The notes beneath the pieces were generated by a model. It did not search any database, was not told the origin of the DNA, and saw nothing but the letters and a program-made list of their open reading frames with translations. A stretch of DNA of 60,627 bases, from assembly GCF_910588395.1 (NCBI RefSeq), contig NZ_CAJUPA010000011.1, positions 1-60,627 of the forward strand, in the 5' to 3' direction. Source of the DNA: an uncultured Faecalibaculum sp. Lineage in GTDB: Bacteria; Bacillota_I; Bacilli_A; Erysipelotrichales; Erysipelotrichaceae. The translations under genes were made by a program, and so were the position numbers. Shown here piece after piece: positions 8,217-16,268 of the stretch (position 1 is its first letter; every line of letters begins with the position of its first letter).

Positions 8217-8233
8217 TTGGCATGAATCTTGCT
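8217..8233 (+). promoter_or_regulatory. Sigma-54 promoter upstream of rpoN
   Basis: ATTGGCATGAATCTTGCTT has GG at 8219-8220, 10 bp, and GC at 8231-8232. The predicted +1 near 8244 lies just before the AAGGAGG of rpoN. This suggests that sigma-54 can transcribe its own gene. It may coexist with a weaker sigma-A promoter. Confidence 0.6.
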
Positions 8234-8260
8234 TATTTATGAGTGAAGGAGGTGCAGACC

Positions 8261-9478
8261 ATGCCCCGGAAACTATTGAATAAGCAGACACAGAAACAGA
8301 CTCTGTCACTGAACCAGTCTATGAAAAAATCCCTGGATATCCTGAAGATGAATGAAAAGGAACTCCTGGAGGCCATCCGCGATCTGACCTCCACCAATCC
8401 CTTTCTGGACTATCGTCCAGGCAAAGACCTGAATGCCATGCTTGAAGAATCCTTCGCTCTGCCCGTCTCGCTCAAGGAGGACCTGTACCTGCAGCTCCAT
8501 ACCCTTCGCACCCCCTATGATGGCAGGGTGTGCAGTTACATCATCGAGTCTCTGGACGACCACGGTCTGTTCCGGGAGTCCGTGCAGGCGGGCAGTGCCG
8601 TGATGCAGTGCAGCGGGACACACTTTGCCGCCCAGCTGCGGGTGGTGCAGTCTCTGGAACCCGCAGGGGTGGGGGCCAGATCGCAGCTCGAGAGCGTGCT
8701 CCTGCAGCTTGAACGGATGGGAGAAGCAGATGCGCTGCACCTCATGAAGACCTACCCGGAAGCCCTGATCAGCGGAGACCTGCACATGATCCGGGAACAG
8801 GAAGGGTGGTCCCACGCCCGGATCGAGGCACTGCTCGGGGTGATCCGCAGCTGTCAGCTCAATCCCTGTCACGCCTATGACCGCACGCGGGCCGAACTGC
8901 TGCTGCCGGACTTCGAACTCATCCGCCATGAGGATTCCGTGGAAATTCAGCTGCCGGATAGCGGCACCCTGTCCCTGGATCAGTCCAGTGCGGAGTCCGT
9001 GAAACAGGATCCGGTCTTCCGGAAATTCCTGGAAGATGCTCACTTCTTTGTGGACGCCCTGAGCCGGAGGAAAGCCACGCTGCTGGTGCTCATGAACGCC
9101 CTGGTGGAGCACCAGAAAAACCACTTTCTCTTTGGCGACGAGCTCGAACCCTGCACCCTGCAGGACATCGCAAAGGAAACTGGCGTGCACGAATCCACCG
9201 TGTCCCGGACTCTTTCCAACAAGCACTACCTCTGGGGCGGCACAGTGCATGCGGTCAAGGACCTGTTCGTATCGCAGACAAAGGGCGGCACGAGCCGGGA
9301 CTCCGTCCTGAAATCCCTGCAGGCATTCATCCACAGCGAAGATCCGCGGCATCCGTATTCGGATCAGTATCTGGCAGATCAGTTCGAGGCCCTGGGCATG
9401 GAGGTGTCCAGGCGGGCCATTGCGAAGTACCGCGGGCAGCTGGGGATCCCCTCCTCCAGCCGGAGAAGGAAGAAGTGA
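8261..9478 (+). CDS. rpoN: RNA polymerase sigma-54 factor
   Basis: The 405-residue protein has the Gln/Leu-rich N-terminal activator-interacting region (KQTQKQTLSLNQSMKKSLDI), a core-binding middle, a helix-turn-helix (LQDIAKETGVHESTVSRTLSNK) and the C-terminal RpoN box variant SRRAIAKYRGQLGIP, which reads the -24 element. It is shorter than the enterobacterial factor (about 477 residues) but normal for Firmicutes. I start at the ATG at 8261, 8 nt after AAGGAGG; an in-frame GTG at 8243 would sit on the ribosome binding site. Its position beside the LevR-type activator and a sigma-54-driven operon suggests a locally dedicated regulon. Confidence 0.95.
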   Translation: MPRKLLNKQTQKQTLSLNQSMKKSLDILKMNEKELLEAIRDLTSTNPFLDYRPGKDLNAMLEESFALPVSLKEDLYLQLHTLRTPYDGRVCSYIIESLDDHGLFRESVQAGSAVMQCSGTHFAAQLRVVQSLEPAGVGARSQLESVLLQLERMGEADALHLMKTYPEALISGDLHMIREQEGWSHARIEALLGVIRSCQLNPCHAYDRTRAELLLPDFELIRHEDSVEIQLPDSGTLSLDQSSAESVKQDPVFRKFLEDAHFFVDALSRRKATLLVLMNALVEHQKNHFLFGDELEPCTLQDIAKETGVHESTVSRTLSNKHYLWGGTVHAVKDLFVSQTKGGTSRDSVLKSLQAFIHSEDPRHPYSDQYLADQFEALGMEVSRRAIAKYRGQLGIPSSSRRRKK

Positions 9479-9512
9479 AAAGTGCCGATGGTGGCAGAAC
9501 AGGAGCATAAAC

Positions 9513-9547
9513 TGAAGAGGCGCGGAGTGGATCCGCGTCTTTTTTCG
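9513..9547 (+). terminator. rpoN terminator
   Basis: GGCGCGGA pairs with TCCGCGTC around a short loop, followed by TTTTTT. It lies about 35 bp after the rpoN stop codon. Confidence 0.8.
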
Positions 9548-9648
9548 ATGGCGGGTCTGGAGGCAGAGTCTGAGAAGGCAATAAAAAAAACAGGGAGCCG
9601 ATGCGAAATCAGCCCCTGACAAAAACCTTTCGGTTTTCAATTGTGATT

Positions 9649-10605
9649 TAAGTTTACTTGATAGACTACGAAGCTCAGAGATCTGGATTTAAAGCACTAA
9701 TGGTGCAAGTTCACGAGGGATAATCTTTACAGAAAAGAGGCCTTCCCATGTTTCAAAAATCCAAGTTCAAAGATATGTCTATCGCTGATGTTTATTCACA
9801 GTATTCTTCTCCCGAAAACGCTGAGAAGTTCTTCTTTGATCTGAAGTGGTCTTCTGGTTTCGTATGCTCTAAATGTGGTCATATTCACTGTATGAAAGTA
9901 GTGCGGAAAAAGGGCGGTCTCCGTACCGTATATCAGTGCTCCCATTGTGGCCATCAGGAATCTGTGACTGCAGGTACTGTCCTTGAAGGCACCAAAGCTC
10001 CTTTGCTTTCCTGGATCCTCGTATTGTTCGTCTATGCGATCTTCAAGACCGGTACTTCAGCCAGATACATAAGTGATCTCACTGGAGTCAGTTACAACAC
10101 CACGAAACTCATGCTCCAGAAGATCAAGCAGGCACAGAATGAAGACAACAACAGCCATGTCGTTACTGACTGCGATGCCATAGAGCTGGACGTTTTCACA
10201 TGTGGTGGCGCTAAACACGGAAAACGAGGCTGGGGTGCAGCGGGTAAGGTGAAAGTAGCTGCTGCAGCTGTGAAGCGTTACATCTGGGATGATGACCAGG
10301 AGAACATGGATGTCTTTGAAGCAACAGATGGGGTCCGCTTCCGAATCGTATTCAGTGAGAACAAGGGTGAACTGACATGCTTTCCGGAAGAAAAGATCCG
10401 GAATGACTGTGTTATACATTGCGACAAGAGTTCAGCCAATCTGGCTTTGGATATTACCGGAAAACTGATAGATGCACAGAAGTTTGAATCAGATTCCACA
10501 CATCTGTCTTCGCTGGATCACATCATTTCCAACTTCAAAAGCATCGAAGAGTCTATGGATCAATCAATGGCTTACTGAGCTTTGTAGTCTATCAAGTAAG
10601 TTTAT
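9649..10605 (+). mobile_element. IS1595-family insertion sequence (about 0.96 kb)
   Basis: Both ends carry the same inverted sequence: ACTTGATAGACTAC then A/GAAGCTCAG, at 9655-9678 on the left and, reverse complemented, at 10575-10598 on the right, with weaker matching outward. A single transposase gene fills the element. I see no clear target duplication next to the ends. The right inverted repeat begins at the transposase stop codon. Confidence 0.85.
9748..10578 (+). CDS. IS1595-family transposase, probably C-terminally shortened
   Basis: A 276-residue protein with an N-terminal zinc ribbon (CSKCGH...CSHCGH, about residues 38-72), then the ISXO2-like DDE fold: AIELDVFTCGG-KHGKRGWGAAGK (first Asp) and VIHCDKSSANLAL (second Asp). 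Members usually continue after ISNFK with a glycine/histidine segment and a final YL..Y/F.N motif; here the protein ends about 14 residues after ISNFK, directly at the right inverted repeat. The catalytic core may therefore lack its final part. The start follows AAGAGGCC. Codon use is more AT-rich than the neighbouring genes. Confidence 0.88.
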   Translation: MFQKSKFKDMSIADVYSQYSSPENAEKFFFDLKWSSGFVCSKCGHIHCMKVVRKKGGLRTVYQCSHCGHQESVTAGTVLEGTKAPLLSWILVLFVYAIFKTGTSARYISDLTGVSYNTTKLMLQKIKQAQNEDNNSHVVTDCDAIELDVFTCGGAKHGKRGWGAAGKVKVAAAAVKRYIWDDDQENMDVFEATDGVRFRIVFSENKGELTCFPEEKIRNDCVIHCDKSSANLALDITGKLIDAQKFESDSTHLSSLDHIISNFKSIEESMDQSMAY

Positions 10606-10650
10606 GTCTCTGCAGTCAGGTTGGCAAATACAGAAAAGCAATACCCGCCC

Positions 10651-10690
10651 AAAAAGGCCGCATCTCCTCCTCCAGAAATGCGGCCTCTTT
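10651..10690 (-). terminator. Terminator of the OB-fold-like lipoprotein gene
   Basis: On the minus strand AGGCCGCAT...ATGCGGCCT (9-bp stem, 14-nt loop) is followed by TTTTT. It is about 30 bp past the stop codon at 10722. Confidence 0.85.
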
Positions 10691-10721
10691 CGCATATTCA
10701 GTTGTTTGCTGACAAATCTGC

Positions 10722-11507
10722 CTACTTCAGCACCGTCACGCTGGTGATGTGCGGGTTGGCACCTTCATACCAGTACAGGAAGCCTTCCATGTCGACTTTG
10801 TCGCCCACCTTCAGCTCCTTCACAGCCTTGTAGACATCGGAATCCTTGTCGCACAGATAGGATTCAACGGTGAATGTGTACGTCTTGCCGTCTTTGGACG
10901 CCCTGAAGTACAGGTCATCGCCTTCTTCTCCGGAACCGTCATAGTTGTAGAGATACGCCGCATCAGAACCGTCTTCCGCCGGTTCAATGGTCATGTCCTT
11001 GAATTCCACTTTCTGGTTCTGGTACTTGATCAGCTCTTCTTCATTGCCCAGGTACTCCGTGACGTCCTTCACCGGCTCATTCCAGGTGCCACCGTCTTTC
11101 ACGACTTCCACCTCGGCGCCTTCCGCGATTTCCGTTTCGCCGGACCACTCTGTCTTGTAGCCCTTTACACGAATCTTCACACCGTCATTGAGCTCCTTGT
11201 ACAGATCCTCGGAGACATTTGCATTGTAGATAAAGTAGGCGCCATCCGGATCGGCAGCGTAAATCGTGGCTTTGTCCTCCCACCAGGACTGTTTGGCCTG
11301 CACGTAGGCTTCGATATCCACCTCGGATTCCAGTTCGGCATCCATGTATTCCTGATAGGTCATCACACCTTCGGATTTTGCAGCGGGATCCGTTTCCGTC
11401 TCCGTGGTCTTGTCCTTTGTTGCTTCGCCATCTCCGGAACTCGAGCATCCCGTCAGTGCCAGTCCGGCACTCAGCAGCAGCGCAGGCAGCCAGTGTTTGT
11501 TCATCAT
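10722..11507 (-). CDS. Secreted lipoprotein with two OB-fold-like repeats
   Basis: The 261-residue precursor has a signal peptide and lipobox LTGC (lipidated Cys21), then an acidic Ser/Thr/Lys linker. Two similar halves follow: residues about 55-135 (DIEAYVQAKQSWWEDKATIY...GVKIRVKGYKTEW) and about 165-260 (QKVEFKDMTIEPAEDG...VGDKVDMEGFLYWYEG). Alternating beta-strand patterns ending in VGDKV.MEG are typical of OB-fold lipoproteins found in gut Firmicutes; the function is not known. Two adjacent ATGs follow GGGAGGAAATTG; either could be used. It is a single-gene transcription unit with its own promoter and terminator. Confidence 0.8.
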   Translation of the reverse strand: MMNKHWLPALLLSAGLALTGCSSSGDGEATKDKTTETETDPAAKSEGVMTYQEYMDAELESEVDIEAYVQAKQSWWEDKATIYAADPDGAYFIYNANVSEDLYKELNDGVKIRVKGYKTEWSGETEIAEGAEVEVVKDGGTWNEPVKDVTEYLGNEEELIKYQNQKVEFKDMTIEPAEDGSDAAYLYNYDGSGEEGDDLYFRASKDGKTYTFTVESYLCDKDSDVYKAVKELKVGDKVDMEGFLYWYEGANPHITSVTVLK

Positions 11508-11518
11508 CAATTTCCTCC

Positions 11519-11556
11519 CGGCAAAGTCTTGTCTTTGCCTTCCATGTTTCATTATA
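11519..11556 (-). promoter_or_regulatory. Promoter -10 and leader hairpin of the lipoprotein gene
   Basis: TATAAT is read on the minus strand at 11551-11556; the -35 is poor (TTCAGA, 18 bp away). The leader then contains GGCAAAG-ACAAGA-CTTTGCC (11519-11538) directly before the ribosome binding site, which could modulate translation. Confidence 0.5.
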
Positions 11557-11616
11557 CGGCACCTGCCCCGTCTCTCTGAACCGTTTTTGCGGTTTTGGAC
11601 CAAATGACCGGTGCTT

Positions 11617-12672
11617 TCACCGGGTCTGACGATCTGTACTCTGTACCGGATTCCCGGAGACCGGCATATATTTCTCCAGATATTCAGAAACCGTGTCCAT
11701 GAATGTCATGTATTCCCGGGTGTCATTCTGCAGGCCATGCCCGGAGTGTTCCATGATGAAAAACTCATGAGGAACTCCATTCTTTTCCAGTGCATCCTTC
11801 AGACGCAGCGAGGCCGCAAAAGGCTGCACCTTGTCCCAGGCTCCATAGGCTTCCACCGTTGGTACAGAATCCGGTGTGACCCAGGAAGCTGCATCTATCT
11901 GCTTCATCGCCTGCCGATAGGTTCCATTTTTCAGCATCGAATCTGTAACCGGATTCCCGGACATGGCGGAAAACAGTCCGGCAATCCCGCTGTAATCCGC
12001 TTCCGGGTCCACTGAGACCGGCTTATGAGGATCCTGTCCCATATTGATCCAGTCTTCCAGATGAAAACTGGAAGGTCCCACAGACCCGAACACCATCTTC
12101 ACGGGAACCGGTGACTGCGCCGCATCCCGGTAAGCATAAATCATGGCCAGCGTATCCCCCGCTGATCCGCCTCCAATCGCCATCTCATCCACCGGATATC
12201 CCAGAGCTGCAGCCGATTTCACAACTTCCGGAATGGCTTCCCGGATTTCCCGGGACATTGTATCCACGCTGGCGGCAGGGTTTTCCCCGCTGAGAACCGT
12301 ATAGTTGATACTGGCAGACACATATCCTTTTGCCGTCAGCCATTCACACATGTCTCTGTCTCCCGCTTTGTCCCCGCCTGTAAAACCGCCGGGATGCAGA
12401 TACACCACCAGACCATACCGGTTCTGACTGTCATCTGCCGGCAGATACAAATCGAATCTGTTCAGCTTCCCAGGACCATACGCCATGTCTTCATGAACTG
12501 TCCCCACTGAATCATTCCAGACAGTTTTGTATTTGCCATGGGTGGGATCCTGCGAAAGTTTCCACCAGGCTGACCCTGCAAAGGCAGCTGTAAAGGCAAG
12601 TACATAAATCATCGTCCACATCAGGCGGCTCCCCCGTCTCTTTTTTTCACTTCCATTTCCCTCCAGGCTCAC
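11617..12672 (-). CDS. Membrane-anchored alpha/beta-hydrolase (HSL-like esterase)
   Basis: A 351-residue hydrolase with a basic start followed by one membrane segment (MWTMIYVLAFTAAFAG), then the esterase landmarks: oxyanion loop LHPGGF (about residue 90), nucleophile elbow GGGSAGD, acid YGAWD and histidine HSGHG. It would face the outside of the membrane and cleave an unknown ester. The most plausible start is a GTG at 12672 that overlaps the stop codon of the small upstream gene (GTGA), giving translational coupling; an ATG 20 codons later is the alternative and would lose the basic residues. Far-upstream ATGs lie in the operator region and are rejected. TetR control is likely. Confidence 0.75.
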   Translation of the reverse strand: MSLEGNGSEKKRRGSRLMWTMIYVLAFTAAFAGSAWWKLSQDPTHGKYKTVWNDSVGTVHEDMAYGPGKLNRFDLYLPADDSQNRYGLVVYLHPGGFTGGDKAGDRDMCEWLTAKGYVSASINYTVLSGENPAASVDTMSREIREAIPEVVKSAAALGYPVDEMAIGGGSAGDTLAMIYAYRDAAQSPVPVKMVFGSVGPSSFHLEDWINMGQDPHKPVSVDPEADYSGIAGLFSAMSGNPVTDSMLKNGTYRQAMKQIDAASWVTPDSVPTVEAYGAWDKVQPFAASLRLKDALEKNGVPHEFFIMEHSGHGLQNDTREYMTFMDTVSEYLEKYMPVSGNPVQSTDRQTR

Positions 12673-12797
12673 AGAAAGTTGCCCCCGGACAGCGTTCCGC
12701 CAATAAGCAGATTGATCCCGCCTCTGACTGCCAGACGCCCGGCCACGGCGCCGGCCAGCATGACAGCTGCCAGGATCAGTATTCTTTTTTGTGTCAT
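12669..12797 (-). CDS. Small membrane protein (42 aa) coupled to the esterase
   Basis: MTQKRILILAAVMLAGAV starts a 42-residue protein made of one hydrophobic segment and a Gly-rich tail (GGINLLIGGTLSGGNFL). AGGAAAGGAATAGGA precedes the ATG, and its TGA overlaps the GTG start of the esterase. I do not recognise a family. Its place between the TetR-type operator and the esterase suggests that they work together at the membrane. Confidence 0.55.
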   Translation of the reverse strand: MTQKRILILAAVMLAGAVAGRLAVRGGINLLIGGTLSGGNFL

Positions 12798-12816
12798 TTT
12801 TCCTATTCCTTTCCTT

Positions 12817-12845
12817 TTGACAATGCATGCAGCGAACCGTATACT
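12817..12845 (+). promoter_or_regulatory. Sigma-A promoter of the TetR gene
   Basis: TTGACA (12817-12822), a 17-bp spacer and TATACT (12840-12845) form a near-consensus promoter. The predicted +1 (about 12852) is at the edge of the large inverted repeat, so a bound repressor would block transcription. Confidence 0.85.
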
Positions 12846-12853
12846 TGTTTCGC

Positions 12854-12906
12854 TGCCAGTATCCGGAACACATGTTTCTCTGAAACACGTGTTCCGGATA
12901 CTGGCA
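12854..12906. promoter_or_regulatory. 53-bp inverted repeat, candidate TetR double operator
   Basis: Two 25-bp arms (12854-12878 and 12882-12906) match in 24 of 25 positions around TCT. Each arm contains its own smaller palindrome, GGAACACATGTTTC or GAAACACGTGTTCC, the size of a single TetR-dimer site. The repeat lies between the divergent TetR gene and the membrane-protein/esterase pair. Confidence 0.7.
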
Positions 12907-12959
12907 AATTCTACCATGACTGTTCTTCGGAACATACATCAGGAGGTCAGAAAACGAAA

Positions 12960-13481
12960 ATGGAACAGAACCCACAGAATGTTTCACCATTCAGCAGCGA
13001 ACAGCGGAATCTGTATGTAGTCCGGCATCTGGAAGCGTCGATGCTGCAGCTGCTGGAAACAAAGGAACTGGAGGAAATCACAGTCAGAGACCTGTGCAGT
13101 CACGCCGGAGTCGGCCGGACTTCCTTCTACCGGAATTTCCGCAGCCGGCAGGATATTCTGATTCAGATCATCCGTCGTCTGTCCGGCGAATGGATCCCTT
13201 CCGGGTCCGATGGAACTCCTTCCTCCTTCAGGAACACTGTCGGATGCCTTTTCCGGCATCTGGAGGAGCAGAAAGAGTTTTACGAACTCCTCCATCGGCG
13301 AAAACTGACCTGGCTGCTGAAGGATGCACTGCTGGAACAGTTCGGATACAACCCGTCTCAGGAAACCGCAGCTGCCTATTCATCCGCCTATGCAGCTTTT
13401 CTGGTCTATGGCTGGATTGAAACCTGGCTCGACCGGGGCATGCAGGAATCTGCAGAAGATATCGTGAAACTGCTGCCCTAA
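12960..13481 (+). CDS. TetR/AcrR-family transcriptional regulator
   Basis: A 173-residue regulator with an N-terminal TetR helix-turn-helix, ITVRDLCSHAGVGRTSFYRNF (about residues 39-59), followed by an all-alpha ligand domain. It probably represses itself and the divergent small membrane protein/esterase genes through the inverted repeat at 12854-12906. The ATG follows AGGAGG by 13 nt, longer than usual but with no better start nearby; the longer frame upstream crosses the operator. The ligand is unknown. Confidence 0.85.
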   Translation: MEQNPQNVSPFSSEQRNLYVVRHLEASMLQLLETKELEEITVRDLCSHAGVGRTSFYRNFRSRQDILIQIIRRLSGEWIPSGSDGTPSSFRNTVGCLFRHLEEQKEFYELLHRRKLTWLLKDALLEQFGYNPSQETAAAYSSAYAAFLVYGWIETWLDRGMQESAEDIVKLLP

Positions 13482-13506
13482 GACAGACAGCAGCGGAGAA
13501 AACATG

Positions 13507-13576
13507 AAAAAGGATCATGAAAGTGCCCGTCCCCTCTCCCCGGAAAGGTGACCGAACGCTCATGATCCTTTTTTAT
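13507..13576 (+). terminator. Terminator after the TetR gene
   Basis: AAAAGGATCATGA pairs with TCATGATCCTTTTT across a loop of about 39 nt, followed by T residues. The A-run on the left arm lets it work in both directions. Confidence 0.7.
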
Positions 13577-13654
13577 CTCACCAGGATCCGGATCTGCTCT
13601 CCGGATGCAGACTGAATCATACCGCTGATACAGTCCGCATCAGACAGACCCGGC

Positions 13655-15262
13655 TTATCCCCTGCTCCGGTTCCGGAGCTTCTCCATCAGCCAGTACACG
13701 GCAATGCACACCCAGGTTGCGCCCAGGATCCCCAGCAGCCAGAGCGAAGAAGAAGGCAGCGGACCCAGGTCCTTTTCACTGCCGGAAGCCTGAGACAGCT
13801 GATCCAGATGGTACAGTGCACTGACTTCATCGTACAGATTCTCAATGTAGGCATCATCCACTGTCTGCTTTCGCTTCGTGGACTTCACCACATTCTCCAC
13901 CAGTTCCCCCGCCGCATTGCGCAGACTTGCCGATCCGTTGAATACCGGCGTGGTGAACGTGTGATCCAGATTGTTCATCAGCAGTCTGGCCGCATCGATC
14001 TTCACGCTGTAGTGCTCATCGTCATCTGTTCCCGCCAGGGAAAGATACTCCTGATACTCCGGACTCTGCAGGGCTTTCTGCGTCACCGGCAGATAGCCCT
14101 CGGTTTTCGCATACCCCAGCTGCACCTCGTTGCTCAGCAGGTACTGGGCAAAGAGCCAAGAGGCCAGCACCTCCTGGGGATCCTCCTTGCCAAACAGCGC
14201 AATGGACGGTCCCTGGGAAATCATCTGGACATTCGCCGGATCTGTCTGAGGCACCGGCCGCACCACGGTTTCAAACTCCGTGAAGGCATCTTCACTGATA
14301 TCCGACAGTGGTGCATGGGCACCCATCCAGGTGGCGCCGGCAGTGGAATCCACCGCAAACAGCGTCTGGGAGGCGTTCAGGAAATTCGCCGGGTACCCCG
14401 AGATCTTGAACGTGGAAAACGCTCCGCTCTGCGCCTGACCCGCAATCTGCTTCAGATCCTCCGTGGTCACATCATTGAACAGCTCAATGTCTCCCTCCGG
14501 CGTGGAATATCCGGCGTTCTGCTGCTTCAGCAGCTGGATCATCATGTTGTCCGTGGACTTGTAAATAAAGGGAATCAGCACCTTCTGGCCATTGGCCACA
14601 TAGGTCCCGTCTTCATTTTTGGCTGTCGCCGCCTGTGACACTTCCCAGATCCAGTCCCAGGTCACCACATCCGGGATCTGGTATCCCAGCTTCTCCACCA
14701 GGGTTCTGTTGATGTACAGCGCCTCGGTGCTGCGCATGAACGGCAGCGCATACTGATGATCCTGAAGCACGCCTTCTTCCAGAAACGCCGGCACCATCTC
14801 CTCGCGGGTCGGACCCGCAAACTTCAGCCCGCTGCCTCCCAGCCCGTACACCGGATCTGCCATCAGTTCATCCAGCGGCACCACCGTATCCGCACCCTGC
14901 AGATAGGATGCAATGTGATCCGGGTAGGTGATTGCCACATTGGGCGTCGTGTCCGTGGCAACGTTCGTGATCACATCGTTGTAGATCTTGCCGTAATCCG
15001 TATACAGCTTCATGTTCACCCTGATATTCGGATACAGCGCCTCGAAATCCTCAATGGCTTTCCTGTACACCGCTGTCTGGTTTTTGTTCGTGTCGTTTTT
15101 CGCCCAGAACGTGATCTCCACCGGTTTTGACTCATCAAAAGTTTCCGGTACCTCGAATCCCCTGGACTCCTTCTGCGTCCCGTGACACGCCGACAGGGAA
15201 AGGACCATGCCCAGGCACGCTATGACAGCCGCCAGTTTTTTCATCCATCTTCCGAAACTCAT
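13655..15262 (-). CDS. ABC-transporter solute-binding lipoprotein with C-terminal membrane anchor
   Basis: A 535-residue family-1 extracellular solute-binding protein (UgpB/MalE-like). It has a signal peptide with lipobox SLSAC (Cys26), the binding core beginning VEITFWAKND, YALPFMRSTEALYIN, and SQGPSIALFGK near residue 365. Unusually, the C-terminus adds a membrane helix SLWLLGILGATWVCIAVYWL and a basic tail, so the protein may be anchored at both ends. It is about 100 residues longer than typical. It is the last gene of the ABC operon, 160 bp after the permease with a strong hairpin between. The substrate is probably an oligosaccharide or glycerol phosphate; sequence alone cannot decide. 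Confidence 0.88.
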   Translation of the reverse strand: MSFGRWMKKLAAVIACLGMVLSLSACHGTQKESRGFEVPETFDESKPVEITFWAKNDTNKNQTAVYRKAIEDFEALYPNIRVNMKLYTDYGKIYNDVITNVATDTTPNVAITYPDHIASYLQGADTVVPLDELMADPVYGLGGSGLKFAGPTREEMVPAFLEEGVLQDHQYALPFMRSTEALYINRTLVEKLGYQIPDVVTWDWIWEVSQAATAKNEDGTYVANGQKVLIPFIYKSTDNMMIQLLKQQNAGYSTPEGDIELFNDVTTEDLKQIAGQAQSGAFSTFKISGYPANFLNASQTLFAVDSTAGATWMGAHAPLSDISEDAFTEFETVVRPVPQTDPANVQMISQGPSIALFGKEDPQEVLASWLFAQYLLSNEVQLGYAKTEGYLPVTQKALQSPEYQEYLSLAGTDDDEHYSVKIDAARLLMNNLDHTFTTPVFNGSASLRNAAGELVENVVKSTKRKQTVDDAYIENLYDEVSALYHLDQLSQASGSEKDLGPLPSSSLWLLGILGATWVCIAVYWLMEKLRNRSRG

Positions 15263-15372
15263 GTCCTCTCTCCCTTCCATGCCGATGAAGGCCACGACCT
15301 TCCGCCTCTGCAGGCAGCCTGACTGCTGCCCGCCAGCTGCATCCAGCGGGCTGTGTGCGTCTGCACGGCGGA

Positions 15373-15409
15373 TTTCCCTGTCATTTTCCCGCAGGAAATG
15401 ACAGGGAAA
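15373..15409 (-). other. Strong intercistronic stem-loop before the binding-protein gene
   Basis: TTTCCCTGTCATTT and AAATGACAGGGAAA form a perfect 14-bp stem with a 9-nt loop between the permease and binding-protein genes. There is no T-run beyond the arm, so mRNA stabilisation or processing is likelier than termination; binding proteins are usually needed in excess over permeases. Confidence 0.55.
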
Positions 15410-15422
15410 ATGGCCGCCCCGC

Positions 15423-16256
15423 TCATCCCTTGGTTCCTCCCCGGGCCACCCCGGACATGATCTGCCGGCGGTAAATCAGAAACAGAACGATCAGCGGAAT
15501 GGAAATCACCACCACAGCTGCCATCATCGCCGGAATGTTCGCACGGCCGAATCCGCTTTCCCGGATCTCCTGAATGCCGTTGGACACCAGAAAATACTTT
15601 GGATCATCCGTGATCAGCGACGGCCAGATATACAGGTTCCAGCACTCGATCACTTTCAGAATCGTGATCGTCACCACCGTCGGCCGGCAGATTGGCACCA
15701 TGACCTTCCACAAATACCGCCAGTCGCTGGTTCCGTCCACCTTCGCGGCGTAGTACAGCGAATCCGGCACCTGGGCGAAGGTCTCCCGCAGCAGATAGAT
15801 ATAGAACACTGACGTCACCGAAGGCAAAATCAGCCCCAGAAACGTGTTGCGCATGTTCCACTCCGTGATGGTCTGGAAATTGGTGATGACCACCAGTTCG
15901 GAGGGAATCATCATCAGCGCAAGGAACGCCGTGAACAGCAGATTCTTTCCCCGGAACTGCATTCTCGCAAAGGCAAACGCGGCAAGAATCGTCACGAAGA
16001 CCATCAGTCCGGTGGTGATCACCGTGAATATCAGCGTGTTGAGGAGATACCGTCCCAGGTCCACTTCCGTGAACACCTGCACGTAGTTCTCCAGCGTCGG
16101 ACTCAGGGTGAAAAACGACGGCACGTACTCCGCGTTGTAAGCCCCGTAGTCCTTCACGGACGTCAGCACCATCCAGTAAAACGGAAACAGGACCACCAGC
16201 GCCCAGAGAACGAGCAACACCCAGGTCAGAGGCTTTATCTTTCGCAGAAATTTCAT
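15423..16256 (-). CDS. Carbohydrate ABC transporter permease (UgpE/MalG type)
   Basis: A 277-residue inner-membrane permease. It starts with basic MKFLRKIKPLTW and a first helix, and holds the ATPase-coupling EAA loop YYAAKVDGTSDWRYLWKVMVP (about residues 182-202). It forms a heterodimer with the adjacent UgpA/MalF-type permease. Two consecutive ATGs follow AAGGAGGCC; the second is better spaced. It lies 9 bp after the upstream permease gene. Confidence 0.92.
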   Translation of the reverse strand: MKFLRKIKPLTWVLLVLWALVVLFPFYWMVLTSVKDYGAYNAEYVPSFFTLSPTLENYVQVFTEVDLGRYLLNTLIFTVITTGLMVFVTILAAFAFARMQFRGKNLLFTAFLALMMIPSELVVITNFQTITEWNMRNTFLGLILPSVTSVFYIYLLRETFAQVPDSLYYAAKVDGTSDWRYLWKVMVPICRPTVVTITILKVIECWNLYIWPSLITDDPKYFLVSNGIQEIRESGFGRANIPAMMAAVVVISIPLIVLFLIYRRQIMSGVARGGTKG

Positions 16257-16268
16257 CATGGCCTCCTT

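Noticed and set aside
11617..12990. Esterase reading frame starting at 12990
   Set aside because: It would run through the TetR-type operator, the TetR promoter and the small membrane gene; the first 100 or so residues have no protein-like character.
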